Of a stretch of 64,000 nucleotides of DNA, positions 41,930-54,339 are shown in pieces. A program made the translations under genes and the position numbers. Every line of letters starts with the position of its first letter. Position 1 is the stretch's first letter. Location of the stretch: positions 105,181,921 to 105,245,920 of the forward strand of contig CM066733.1 in NCBI GenBank assembly GCA_033961575.1, read 5' to 3'. The notes under the pieces were generated by a model. It was not told the DNA's origin and ran no database searches. It saw only the letters and a list, made by a program, of their open reading frames with translations. The stretch comes from Aselliscus stoliczkanus. Lineage: Eukaryota; Chordata; Mammalia; Chiroptera; Hipposideridae.

Positions 41930-44235
41930 GTCACAGGACAGAACACTGAGGAATGCCTCAGTGTGAAAACCACATCTTTGTGAAGCTGTTTCATAATTGC
42001 ATTGGGTCAAGGAACAGCAGTTCCAATTTAATAGATATGTTATCAGGCACCTATTGTGTATCACGTATTGCTCTGTGTACTCAGTATTTTTCAGTGATCA
42101 AAACAGTCAGGATCCCCACTCACTTATGTTCAGATGGAGGGACATAGACAATGAATGTAATAAAAAGTCCATTACATAGTAGGTAAGAGGGTTGTAAGTG
42201 ATGTGGGAAAGAAAAAAGGAACAAAGGGTACAGGTGGGGGATGTTTGCAGTGTTAAATAAGAGTGTCGGGGTGGCTTTGCTGAAAAGGTGTAACCTGAGC
42301 TGACTTGAAGGAAGTGAAGGAGTCAGTCAAGCGGATGTCTGGCTGGAGGGGATTGCTGGAGCCACGACCCTAAGGTAGGGGGTGCCTGGAGTGTTCCTGG
42401 TTTAGCAAGCATGTCAGCTTCTGGAGCAGAGTGGAATGGGGAGAGAACACAGGAGAAAAGACAAGAGGTGCAGATCACGTAGGGCCTTGGGGCTGGTGTG
42501 AGGGCTTTCCTCTGAGAAGCGAGGCTCTGTTGCAGGGTGTTGAGTAGAGTGCAGCCATCAGACTTGGTTTTGACAGGGTCACTCTGGCGGCTGTGTTGAG
42601 AATAGTTTGAAGGAGGCAAGAGCAGAAGCAGGGAGATGTGTGGGAGGTTACCACAGGGACCCAGGAGAGAAATGACAGTGACTTCCATCAGGTGACAGCA
42701 GTGCAGATGGTGAGAAGCGGCTGGATTTGGGACATATTGGAAGGTAAATCTAAGGGCTTTCTGATGAACTGGATGTGGGAGAAAGAGGGAAAAGGAAGGC
42801 TTCAGGGTTAAAGTCAGAACATGGCATAAATGTGACCCAGACTGTATAATGAGAATAGAATGTTAATGAGAGAGAATGAAAAAAAAAAGATGGAAAGAGT
42901 CAACAAAAAAAGTCAGTTCAGTCTTTGTAGGGGGGAGGCGATTGAACAGTATAAAAATTTTAAATGTATATATGCTTTTTTTCCCCAACACTTTTTCCTT
43001 TCTAGGATTTACCCTTCAGAGATATTTGCACATGTACACAGTATATGTAAAGGGATTTCACTACAGAACTGTATATAATTGTGAAAAACAGAAATAACCT
43101 AATTATGTACTAGTAGAGGAATGGTTTAAATATTGTGGCACATCCAAACTATACATCATCATCCACATTAAACCGAGTAACGCATACCTACACAAATCTC
43201 TCCAAGGTACATTGTTAAAAGAGAAAAAGCAAGTGGCAGAATGATGTATAAAGTGGGTGAAGGACCGTCTCTATATGCACACTTACATATCCACATATAT
43301 GTAAACCCACATGAGTAGGTTTGGAATAGGAAACTCTTGAAAAGAGCAAGGACTGAGTTTACTCTCTTTGTATGTTTACACAGGCATTTAATACTATTCT
43401 AATTAAACACATTTACAAAGATTGAATTACATCCAAGGATTTTTTTTTAAAGCAGGGTAGAAGGATTTTTTTCATGTTAATAAATTCATTTCTTTGCTAT
43501 CATCCTTATCATCCAGGAGGTCCAGACCTGCGTTCTTGGAAACATCCCTACCCCCCAACATTTGGGAGTGAGACTGGGTTAGTTGGAGCAGCTGAGTCTG
43601 CTCTAATCGGGGAGGTTCTAGAAGAACAACACGGGTTTCTGCTGTGAGTGATAAACTACAACAGAATTAGTCCTAACCTCCAATCCTGGATCATGTTCTC
43701 ACTTTGTGCCTTAAGTTGGGGGCAGCCTAGAGTGGCAAAGACAGGACTTGGAATCCAAAGAGTAGGGGGCCAGTCTCAACTGCTACTCCCCTGTGTCTCT
43801 GAGTTTGTTTCCATCTGTCAAATCGGGAACAACAGCTAGGCTGGGAGTGCTTGGCACGTGGAAGGCCACTGGGTTATCGGGGCCCTCAAGGCAGGGTGTG
43901 TGTCTTTTCCACTCCAAGCCAGGGGTGCTATGTTGTATGAACTCCGGAATTATATTTCAAATAAATGCATTTGGTACAATTTCATGAGGTGCTTTTGCAG
44001 ATAAAACAGACTACGTATTTTGTGAAATTGTGTGGGGTTTCTTTTTTCTATTATAAGTTTGTGTAGAATGTTATTTCTGGATCTATTTAGGTTTCTTGTT
44101 TTCTTTCTTTAAATTTCACTTTCATCTCCATCTCCAGTGACATTTGTTTGCAAGGGCACTCAAGGACAGTATGCCAGCAGTATAAGTTTGCCACCTATAG
44201 GTGAATATTTTCATTACAAGGGTTTTCTTGTGACC
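41930..44235. other. Intergenic, no gene supported
   Basis: Besides the old repeat above, 43,720-43,860 has weak MIR resemblance. Otherwise I see nothing I can name. Confidence 0.6.
42050..42830. repeat. Old dispersed repeat copy 2
   Basis: CACTCTGGCGGCTGTGTTGA, GATCACGTAGGGCCTTGG and GATTTGGGACATATTGGAAG resemble the repeat at 16.07-17.15 kb. The family is not named with certainty. Confidence 0.5.
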
Positions 44236-44237
44236 TA

Positions 44238-44318
44238 TTGGGTTGTTGGAAAAGTCATGATGTATTTTTTCTATGTTTTTCGTTGCAAAAATGCATCATG
44301 ACTTTTCCGACAACCCAC
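44238..44318. mobile_element. 81-bp mariner-type MITE
   Basis: Terminal inverted repeats begin TTGGGTTGTTGGAAAAGTCA and, from the other end, GTGGGTTGTCGGAAAAGTCA, and pair for at least 25 bp with few mismatches. TA dinucleotides flank both ends (44,236-44,237 and 44,319-44,320). This is the Tc1/mariner signature. There is no room for a transposase. Confidence 0.9.
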
Positions 44319-44869
44319 TAGATAGTGGTCTAAACAAAAACAAAAACAGAAGCAAAAACTGTCATGCACAAAACGCTTCCATGACTTCTACTCTAACTGT
44401 ACTCTACACATACTCGCTTTTATTATTTCCATAAACTTTGGTATTAATTAGGATCACCAACAGTGATTACAAACCAGTGTAACTTTTGCCTTTATGAAAA
44501 TTTGCTTAAATGTTACATTGGCATTTTTCCTATTTGATCAAGGTAGTTTGGATTTTATAATATAAATATTATATTGCTTCTGAAAATTTAAAAAAAAAAC
44601 AGATCTAGATCACTCTGCCTCACTGCTTGTTATACAAGTGATAGCATGAGTCTGTGCAGGTACAAACCATCATATGTACAGCTGAATAATGCCGGGTGCT
44701 GGAGGTGAGAACACAGGCCTTGTTTCATGACATCTGAGCTCCATCTGATTGTGACCTGATCCCGGGCTGTCCATTTTCACATCTATGAATGAAGTGATTG
44801 GACTACATTTTCTGTGAAGTTCCTTCTAGCTCTAGTAAGCGAGGCTCTATGGGCTAAAAGTAACTACAA

Positions 44870-45115
44870 CAGCGATATAACATTTATTAAGGCCTTACTT
44901 ATTACTTGTCAATTGCTGGGTTAGACACTATCTCTTTTGACTTGCTAGACAAATCTATGAAGTAGGTACCAATATTGCAAGTATGAAAACTGAGACTTAG
45001 AAAGATTAAGTAACTTGTCCCAAATTGAAAGGAAGGAAGCCAGAATTTGAACATGGACAATCTGACTCCCAAGACCACCGTGTCTTTAGCCACTGTACTA
45101 TACATCCAAATAAGT
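44870..45115 (-). mobile_element. MIR SINE (antisense)
   Basis: CTATGAAGTAGGTACCAATA, GAAAACTGAGACTTAG, AAGTAACTTGTCCCAAATTG and TTAGCCACTGTACTAT follow antisense MIR order. A bat SINE inserted just beyond it. Confidence 0.8.
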
Positions 45116-45127
45116 ATTGTCACTTTT

Positions 45128-45237
45128 CTTTTTTTTTTCTTTGAGGGCAGTGTCACCGGCCCCCCATATGTGGGACCCGAACTGGGGCCGCTGGCTTCCC
45201 AAGCCAGCGCTCAACCACCGTGCCACTCGGCCGGCCC
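45128..45237 (-). mobile_element. Short tRNA-headed bat SINE
   Basis: T-run, GAGGGCAGTGTCACCGGCCC, CCGAACTGGGGCCGC, then CACTCGGCCGGCCC. Flanked by (A)TATTGTCACTTTT duplications. Confidence 0.93.
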
Positions 45238-45854
45238 ATATTGTCACTTTTTATATAGTTCCTTTGGAAGTCTACCCATATATTCCAACAATGTTGCCAC
45301 TACTATTTTTGGAGTGCTGTTTTAGGAATAACAAACTAGTCCAAACTATTGGGTTAATTTGAATTAAACAAGAAAGCTGGCCTCACTGATATTTATCCAT
45401 TTCCAAAATAAGCGAGTGATTGAATCAACTGGGTTTTGAGTCATCTACATCGAACATGTATGGACCATCTGATTCTCCATATGGGATGGAGACAAAAGAC
45501 CCAGGCCCTAGAAGATGGCATGTGCTGTGTGGTAGGGATGTGGGCACTACCAAGGATCAAGAAAAGAAGCCACCAGCCAGGCCTAAACATTTGTGAAGGA
45601 GGCGTGGGGTGTGGGTAAGACAAGGCATGGAGTGCAGGAAAGGCAGAGGATTTGAGACAGTGCAGGCAGCTCTGACCAGAGAGGAAGGTCTGTCTCTGGA
45701 ATCAGCGAGAAGAAATGTTGAAGGAATGGGCCCTAGTGGAGGTGGGTCTTATGTGCCGCACTAGGTAATACGAAACCCCCTACAAGCAATGAGGAACTGC
45801 TTAATGCAGAGGTCTTAAAAGGCCCTGCTTACATCCTGGTCTCACCTTCATCCA

Positions 45855-46150
45855 GCAAGTTCCCTAGGTGATGGATGCCCTTACCCCCAAGGCGCCTGCC
45901 ATCATCCCATTCCCATGGGTATCAGCATTTCTTTCTGCATTCACGTAGCATACTGACATAGCCACCTAGCAGCTGTTTACTTGAGGGGCCTCAAACTCAG
46001 CATGTGTCCATAACACTTATCTGACCTTCCCAGGTTTTCCATTTCAGTTCACTGCTTCAGTATGCTCAAAGCCAACAGGGTCACCCCCTAAAACACATGA
46101 TCAGATCTCCCTTCTTTCTCCTTTCTCAGATCCTACCATCACTGAGTTCT
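45855..46150. mobile_element. Probable L2 fragment
   Basis: GGGGCCTCAAACTCAGCATG and the following pyrimidine-rich text resemble L2 coding region remnants. Worn. Confidence 0.4.
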
Positions 46151-46159
46151 GTCAGTGAG

Positions 46160-46357
46160 TCCTGGGTAGAGCACACAGGCTTTGGGGCCAGACAAACTTG
46201 AGTTCAAATCGCGACTCTATCATTATTAGCTATGAGGCCTTGGCCAAGACATGTAATTGGACTGAACCTCATTTTCACCATTTGTAAAATGAGTAAATGA
46301 GATAAAGTGTGTAACAGAACCTTGCTCCAGGTCTGGTATGAAACATAAGTAATATTA
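46160..46357 (+). mobile_element. MIR SINE (sense)
   Basis: AGGCTTTGGGGCCAGACAAA, GAGTTCAAATCGCGACTC, CACCATTTGTAAAATGAG occur in sense MIR order. Confidence 0.8.
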
Positions 46358-48589
46358 TGGCAATGTGCATCTTTAACAGTCATAAATGTCCATTGGGTTG
46401 AAGGTTTCTGAATGCCCTTATAGTAGCTATGTGATGATTAATTTCAGTTTGCACTCCTCCCTACCCCCCAGATCCATTCTCTGCCCTTCCCACACTGCTC
46501 TACACTCCAGATGCTGAACCTTTACAGAGCATCCCAGAGGAAAGCTGGGCTCCCTCCAGCTGCTGGTTGGGTTCAAACAGTGGGCAGCCATGGAGACTGG
46601 GGGAGAGAAAGATCAGATTGTTTATTGCCTTGTTCTCTTCCCACCATGGCTTCAATGATGGTCATGTTCTCTAGGTCCCAGCTCTGGTGGGCAGTCCCTC
46701 TTCTACACCTATAACCCTCACCAGTTTAGAGACCTTCACTCTCTCCCCTTTCGCTTTCAGACCTGGGGGTGGTAAGGGCTTCTTACTCTTGTTATGTCTC
46801 CAGGTGTTTCATCATCCTTTGGTGATGCTGTAAGCTTGTTCCACTTCTGTAATCCCTTCATTAAACTTTTCTCAGTTAAATCCTGTGAGTGTGCTCATCT
46901 GTTTCTATTAGAGTCTACCTGGGATAAGGTACAGATGGCCATTTGGAGAAAATGATCTGGCAGTGGCTTGCAGGGTAGACAGCAGGGATGGGACCCATCT
47001 GGAGAAGAAGTATAGGTAAGGGATTGAGCTAGCAGAGGCAGTGAATGAGGGTGGGAAGGAATGGCAGGTGGGAACATACTCTTTTGATGTGCTGAGTGCT
47101 TACTTCTGCTACTGGCTATATTGTTGAGATGATGCATGTACTCGTTGTCTGCTTTGAAAGCCAAATGCTGCTTCTAGATGACTGTCTGAGGAACTGAAAA
47201 ATAAATCAGAGGAACTGAGCATCTGATGGGCAACCATAGTGCCAATGAAGCCCTAACCCTATTTTGCCTGCTCTTGCCCTGCCTCAGGACGAGTTGTAGT
47301 AGATGCTATATTTAATTTGGACTATAGATGTCTTTGTTTCTCTCCCAGCAAAATCAAATACATACTCTCCATATTCCCTTAGCACTTCACAGAAACCCTT
47401 ATTTAGGACTGACCATGTTGACTTTGAGAGCAGTGACAAATCAACTGGGTTCAGCTTTGGTTCCCCAATCTCTAGCCCAGAGTCTGCTTACCCTGCCCTG
47501 GCTCTGAGGAAGCCCAGTTGAGCATCTGGGTTGGGGTGCTGGCAGGGGTAGATGTGGTTGAGAGTGAAGGGCCATGAATTCCAAGCTGTGCAGAGCCCAT
47601 GCCCAGGGCAAGGAGGGGCAGAAACAGCTTTGAAGTGAGTGGCATGTGGGAGGGGCAAGGGAGCGACAGGGGTAAGCTGGTAGAGCTGGGCGCTCACCCT
47701 TATCAAGATGTCACAGTGCAGAGGGAAGGATGGCAAGACTGGCTTTCTCATTCCAGTTACCTCTGTGCCTCTTTCTCCTTGCATAAGTCTAGCTCTCCAG
47801 AGGTGTGCAGTAAATGTGATGTTGGTAAATAAGGGACACCATCCACTGCTCATGCTGTGGAATTGGCCAAGGAATTGTTTCCAAAGAGAGACACGAATAT
47901 TTTTTTCTGCCAAAACAGCTATACACTTTTGAGTTTGTATCTGCTTGTCTTTTTTTAGAGATTGTTAAGGATAATTGACAACATACATTTTCATTTGAGT
48001 AAGACCCATGATGGGTTCATTGTTGAGCTACCCCTAGGGCCTAGAATATAGTAGACACTCACAAAGTACTTGTAGAATGGCTCCATTCCAGCAGGCTGGA
48101 GAACTAGATGACACTGTCAGTGCTTAGAACTATTTGTGCCTCACCAAAGACACTACCCTATGTTGCTCAACGTTCCCATCACAAATTTGAGATTTGGTGT
48201 AAATATGACTTTCCTGATTGAAGCACCCTGTTCTCTTTCCCCAACTTCACTTTGCTCCCTGCCCTCCCCTTTCCCTGTGACAGAAGCAGAACTTGCTCTG
48301 GACAATGTGTGCCCATAACGGGAGTCCTGCAGCAGGCCCGGCCATCATGCCCTCCACGTCCAGCATGGCTTTTCTCCCATGTCTTTTCCCTGGCTCTCCC
48401 CTCTGCATTTCAGGACTTGGAAATGCATTGTGAAGACTGCCCTAATCAATTCCTGGATTACAAAGGATGGCCTGAGAATACCGTGATAATCACAAGAGGA
48501 GAGTGGGACCCTGCCCCAAGTAAACTCTTCCCTCTTTGTTTTTCATGTTTTGATCTTATGAGCCTTGACTAGGCTCCATTGAAAACAAT

Positions 48590-48730
48590 GGCAACCTCTT
48601 CAAAGGGGAATATCAAGCCCTGTGAATGGGCTAATTCTGCTGCAGTTTCCCGCCATTTATCCGCCCTTGACAAGTGCCAGTAGAAGTCAACAGGTGGTTG
48701 TCCAAATATAAATGGGAAGGCTTAACTCTA
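48590..48730. promoter_or_regulatory. Candidate conserved noncoding block
   Basis: A balanced-composition, repeat-free stretch with GGGCTAATTCTGCTGCAG and CCGCCATTTATCCGCCC. No alignment is available. Confidence 0.25.
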
Positions 48731-48925
48731 AAACATCCCTGTCTGAGGGGATTTTTAGAAGACTTTACTCTGTGGTTTTGGCAGTGATTGTGTGTTTCTT
48801 TGCCAGTGTACAGAGTAATTTGACCTGTGTCACTCAGGAGTTAGAGATTTTTATCACTACTATCTCCACATAAGACCTACCCATGCTTTCTGTTCTTCCC
48901 AAAACTCAAAAATAAAAAGTGAAGA

Positions 48926-48927
<2 letters not shown>

Positions 48928-48988
<61 letters not shown>
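48928..48988. repeat. (GA)n microsatellite
   Basis: About 30 uninterrupted GA units. Confidence 0.97.
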
Positions 48989-48992
<4 letters not shown>

Positions 48993-49767
48993 GAGAGAGA
49001 TACACTGAGGAAACAAAGGAGAGGGAGTGATACAGGAATGCTTGGTGAGTCCGTATTTTATTCCTTATTGAAGTCACATTTATGTGTGACATTTTGCTAT
49101 GTGGGTGGAGTGGGAGGAGAGGTGTTTCGCAAGCAGATGTTTCTCAGTAAAATTTGCTCTGTGCTGACAATGTTATGACAAATTATTAGTTATCTATACA
49201 AACAACATATGCACGTATTTAAGTCATTGCCAGTTTCTCAAGTGAGGTTTGAGAAATAAAGCAACAAGCAGACAGAGGAGAGAAGGACCACAGAGTATAG
49301 TCTTTATAGTTTATCCTTAATTTTCTTTGGTACTTTCTCTTTCTTTACTTCTTAGGCAGCCAACCACCAGAGATAGGACATGCAATCCTATAGGAAAAGA
49401 GTAACTCCAGGCAGAACCGATTTTCCAAAGGAGATTCTGAGTATTTCAAAATGGTAGCAAGTTTGTCAGCATAATGTGCCATGTAGAAACTTTACTGCAA
49501 ATTTAGGGATTTAATTCAGAATCTAACTTTACATTCTTTATCTTCTTCAGGAAATAATTCGCTTGATACTAGTTTAGGAGAATAATCTGTCCTTACTTTC
49601 CATTTTGGTAAGCCATCCTGAGTGTTTAGTAATTCCATAAAACAGCTTTAAAGGGATAAATGACACCTTTTTCTAATCTAGAGGTGCAAATCTTTGATTG
49701 TATAAATAAAATAATATATTATTTACATATGCTTATATATAATATATTCATACAGATATATGTATTG

Positions 49768-49970
49768 GAGCTTAGCTTACATATACGATATTAACAAGTT
49801 ATATGAATCAAATAGAAATCCCCAGGTAAACATTGATGACACAAGTAAACACCCATGTTAATCACTAATATGCTCAGCTTAAATATATGGTATTAATAAC
49901 TAAGTTATATGAATCAAATAACCCCCCCCAGGTAAACATCGGTGACAAAGGTCAACACTCACATTAATAG
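49768..49970. repeat. Diverged ~108-bp tandem duplication
   Basis: GTTATATGAATCAAATA followed by CCCCAGGTAAACAT occurs at about 49,798 and again about 107 bp later at 49,905, each followed by a similar GTGACA/GATGACA tail and preceded by a similar AGCTTA segment. Confidence 0.8.
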
Positions 49971-50559
49971 TAGGCCAGCGTGACGTCCTTCATCCTGCTG
50001 CTTGTCCAGGGGAGGCGGGAAACCTGGACCCCTAGTCCTTAAATATCAGGCTGGGTCAGCAGGCAGAACCTCTGCCCCTAGGAGTTTCCATCTGACAGGC
50101 CCTTTGCAGACAGGTCCCTATGCCTCTTAACGTGGAGTTTTCTAAGATGCCTAAGGCTCCTCCTCTGAGCACTCTCCTTTGATACAGCCCAAGGGAACAC
50201 ACACCCTGTTTTAGTCTGATGCCAATTTCAGACGGGCTCTGGACAGCTGACCTTTGTAGAACAGGCACCCCTGGTAGCCTGGGTGACTCCACTGTGTTCC
50301 CAAACACCGGGATCCCATCTCAGCCTGCTGCGGCTGAGCCCCAGCCTTCATGGAGCAGGGAGAATGCCCACGTGCTTTCTTTTCCACTGGAGGAAAGGGG
50401 CAGGCTTGGATCACAAGGAGGTGCACAGATGCTGCAGATGAGTCCAGAGAGAGCATCATTTTGACTGACTTGATCCTGTTTCGTTCCCTATGTATCAATC
50501 TTGATCTTTTCCCAGAATATGGAGAAGTTGCCAGAGGAATGGAGCAAAAGGCATTTATA

Positions 50560-50870
50560 AACATTGTGGATATAGAAAGATTTTGTTACTCAGCCCTTGT
50601 GATGGAATGGCAGACATTAGCAATTGATAATTCTAAATTAGAGAGCAGAGGCCTGCTAACCTCCACATGCTATTGGCATCAGAAACATGTTAACGTTACA
50701 ACTTAACATCAATCTTAACAGCTAATGATGAATGCCAGATAATTCTGTATGCTGTAAACTGTATGATGAATGCTGTAAACTAAAGAATAAGTCTATCAAG
50801 CAAATCCACAGTGGCCCCTCTATTGGCTAATTAATTCTGTGGTTTTTAAGAGAATTTTCTACATCAGCAA
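50560..50870. promoter_or_regulatory. Candidate conserved noncoding block
   Basis: Repeat-free AT-rich stretch with GGCTAATTAATTCTG and AGCAATTGATAATTC, homeodomain-type words, and a doubled ATGCTGTAAACT. Confidence 0.25.
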
Positions 50871-50876
50871 TAAAAA

Positions 50877-50908
50877 ACAAAACAAAACAAAACAAAAACC
50901 AAAAAACT
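50877..50908. repeat. (AAAAC)n simple repeat
   Basis: Four to five AAAAC units. Confidence 0.9.
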
Positions 50909-51474
50909 GATTCCAGGTGACAGGGAAGTAGTTTTATCAAGTTTTTGTGAAAAGCAGATAGCAAAACCTGAATAGTATGATTTAGGCTCAAAAGAGAGAA
51001 GACAATGGCTTTTCATGTAGCTGAGTGAACATCCATCCATCTTGGAAAAAAAAAAAAAAACAGCTTCTATTTCAACAGGCTGCCATTGTGTAAAACACCT
51101 TTTCAAACTCCTTTTTGGGAAACTGGTTTCAAAACCATTTACTACAGAATCATAGTCTTGTCTTGTTTTTGATCAAAGGTGTTTTTACCAAGGCTGATCT
51201 TGGGCCATTTCAAAAACTCACATTCTCTCCAAGAGAACAAATGTTTGCCACAACTGAGGAAAAACGTACCTCAGGCTGTGGAGGGAATTCTGAAAGGGAG
51301 TTTCAAAAACCTGTAGGCAATAACTGCATTGCTGAAATGAGCACAATCTACTAAGATGATTACTTTGAAGGAAATAATACTCATTCAGGTGCTATTTGGG
51401 GATTTGCTGCAAGTCAAATTGGTGTATAATCATTCCTTATAAATTTCATAACCAAATTCATAAAAGTCACTTTT

Positions 51475-51855
51475 TTTTTAAAAAAAAGATTTTATTGGGG
51501 AATCGGGGAGGGGAACAGACAAGTTACTGTCTTGTTTTTGTTCTTCAGTCTAGTTGCGGAGGACATTGTTTCACTGGTCCATGTTGGTATCTGTCACTGC
51601 GCTCTTCTAGGATGAGGCAGATGAGTCGCTGGCTGCTAGTCACTCACGCTGGCTGCCAGCCACTCACTGTAGCCTATGGCAGCCCACTGCAGCAGGGGCT
51701 GCAGCCTACACCGTTGCCGGGGCTCACAGCCCAGCTCCAGGTGGGGCTGTTGTTAGCTGTAGAGGGCAGTGTCACTGGCCCTCACACGTGGGATCCGAAC
51801 TGGGGCCGCTGACATCCCAAAACCAGCTCTTAACCCGTGCGCCACTCAGCCGGCC
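51475..51855 (-). mobile_element. Long-form bat SINE
   Basis: Same head-plus-body layout as the copy at 41,038-41,464. Flanking duplications CATAAAAGTCACTTTT (51,459-51,474) and CATAAAAGTGACTTTT (51,856-51,871) differ by one base. Its internal GCTGGCTGCCAGCCACTCAC segment has a different unit count from the other copy. Confidence 0.92.
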
Positions 51856-53559
51856 CATAAAAGTGACTTTTAACCAAAAGAAGACTGTTGAAATTTATAC
51901 AATTCCTTTTAAGATATAAGAGGGAAAGACAATTTTTTTTCCTCTTTTCCTTCAAAACATGCTGGGATGTTTAAAACTCTTCTTTTAGGTTCTTAGTGTT
52001 TATGAAAAGATCTTGTATCACCTGTCCTGTCTGTAATTACTGTCTGAGGAAAATTATTTCCCCATTTTAATTTTTCATTCTTTCTGCTCTGTCTTCCTCA
52101 GCCTATTGCAATATTTTTGATCTTGAAATTTTAGAGATTTTAACTGATTCTGTTTTTCTTGAAATTCCTTTCTTGATGATAGTTCTCTGGCAGCCAGGAA
52201 GGTGGGGCCCATTTAGGACAAATAGAAATAAATCCTAAAAGGAATTAAGGAAAGCCTGAAGTCCTAGCAGATTCTATTAACTCCTGATTTCAAGATTTTT
52301 TTCTGATAAATGTTCCTAGCTTTCTATTAATTGTAGTAATATGAGAGCATACTTGGCCTGAGCTCAAAATCATTCTTCCCTCATTCCCCCTCCCTACTAA
52401 CCCACCATTGTCCTGTCCCTGAAAGTCACATTGACATCTCTGGAACCACTGGAAAATTTTCAAAGCCCTAAAGTTTTCCAAAGTGCTGACTTAGGGAGCT
52501 GGATTGCTTGGTGTGCATTTATAGAACTTTTCCACCAGGTTTCCTATTCATGTGGTGAAGCAATCAATATGGATGAAGTGACTATAGAAAGCTCTGATTC
52601 TTGCCTCATTATGAAATTACCAGCTCAGCTATACACAGATCAAGCACATCGGGGAACTCACAGGGCATTTGGGGGAAGAAGGTAGGATGGGGTAGGAGGG
52701 CAGTTGGTGGTGGTTTCTTGTAAATAAAGAACATTCACCCCTCAAGGCTCTTACACAATCTCTTTGGAAGCCACTGGGGTATCAGGGCAAGCATGGCGAT
52801 CCTCTGTGACAGCGTGGAGAGGGGGATAGTGTTTGCGCAGGGAAGAGATCTGTGCTCAGGGCTTCATTGGCTGCCCCATCATCCACCCAGACTCAGTTTT
52901 TTGAGCCTCAAAGGGTGGAAAACATGGACAGCCACTGTGCTTAGCGCCCACATTTTGGGGGACCCACACTCCACATGTGAGCTTGAAGCAGCTGATCTTC
53001 AAGGTCAATGTGCTTAGGTGGACAATGTGACAGAGTTGGACACTTTGGGGTCAGATGTTCATTTCTCACCCTCCCACATATTAGTTGCATGTTGGTGAGA
53101 GACTTACTTAGCTTCTCTGGGTGTGTACACAGCAGAATGAGGAGGGATGCCAGTCTCACAGAGTTTCTGAGAGAACTCAAAATAGAAGGGAAATAACATG
53201 TATGAATTCTGGCTTTACACCAACACCCCCCCGGGGCCCTCCCTAATGCTGAACCCCTATGACAATTCTGAAATCAGAGTCCAGCTGGCAGTAAAAGTAA
53301 GTAGTGAAGACGTGGTTCACAACCAGGTTTTTCTGACTCCAATTCCTGTGTCTTTTCTGCTACCTCATACTACTCAGTAAATGTTAATTCCTCTTCCCGA
53401 AGATTTCTTAGAGCTAGAAGGAATAGCAGGGCAATGGGGAGAGCAGGAGGCTGGGGGATGGAGAGAGGTTCAGTAATGGTCTGTGGAAGGCACTGGTGCT
53501 TTGTGGGGACATGCTGGCAAAGAAAGATGTGTTTTCAAACCCATGTCCTTAATACCACC

Positions 53560-53780
53560 AGCCAAGGTCAACCCGACAACAATTTGCAGTGGAAAATTAC
53601 ACCCGGCAAATTCTGCAGCCTGATCCTAATTAGGAGCTAACCTTTCTTATTAGGTGAACTTTTTCTTTATTCCTTCACTGTGGAGCATGGACTCTCATTT
53701 GTTAATGAGATAGCATACTAATAATATATGTCATCTTATAATTCGTGGATGATCAAGACAAATGTTCTTTCCTTAGAAAA
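53560..53780. promoter_or_regulatory. Candidate conserved noncoding block
   Basis: Repeat-free stretch with GATCCTAATTAGGAGC and TTGTTAATGAGATAGC, homeodomain-type words. Confidence 0.25.
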
Positions 53781-53838
53781 ATAGAGCTTTTATTTCTCAC
53801 TTTTCTTTTTTTAATTCCTTCAAAATAATTAGTCCAAA

Positions 53839-53864
53839 ATCATGAGGCCAAAAGGCCTCATGAT
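53839..53864. repeat. Perfect 11-bp palindrome with AAAA loop
   Basis: ATCATGAGGCC, AAAA, GGCCTCATGAT: a perfect inverted repeat. It is not followed by a T-run, and I assign no function. Confidence 0.9.
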
Positions 53865-54339
53865 AAAGGAGTGGGGGACGAGACCACCTACTTACACATT
53901 TATCCATTTGTTCAGTCTCGTGGTTTTGTGGTTTCAATTCAGCCATCATTTATTCAGATCCCAGAGGACACTGAATGAAAGTCTCTGAAGAGGAGGTTAC
54001 AGTTCCAAAGAAACTATGACAAAATGCAATCAAGGCAGATACACATGTAGGCAAGTGAGAGATAATGGGGGTAAAAAGACCCCAGACAGTGAGGATTTAT
54101 AACCCAGACCTGAGGCCACTCCTGGGCCCCATTTGTTGCTCTAGGTGCTTTTATCTCATGGGGCCTCTGAACAGGGATGAGTAATAGTTATGGAAGTGCT
54201 AGAAGGCGACCAGATGTCCTAGTTTCTCCTTGTCATGATGTTTCTCCTTTCTGTTCACACACGGCTGCTTAGATCCCGTGTGTTGGCTCTTACTTTGAAG
54301 GCAGTTGGAAATGAAGTGCCTCTCCTGACAGTGTTCTAC

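Noticed and set aside
48252..48572. 106-codon plus-strand frame with an acceptor-like TTTCAG before GACTTGGAAATG
   Set aside because: A single possible exon edge without a matching donor, partner exon or known protein.
49768..49970. CRISPR-like spaced repeats
   Set aside because: Only two diverged units in a mammalian genome; a tandem duplication explains them.
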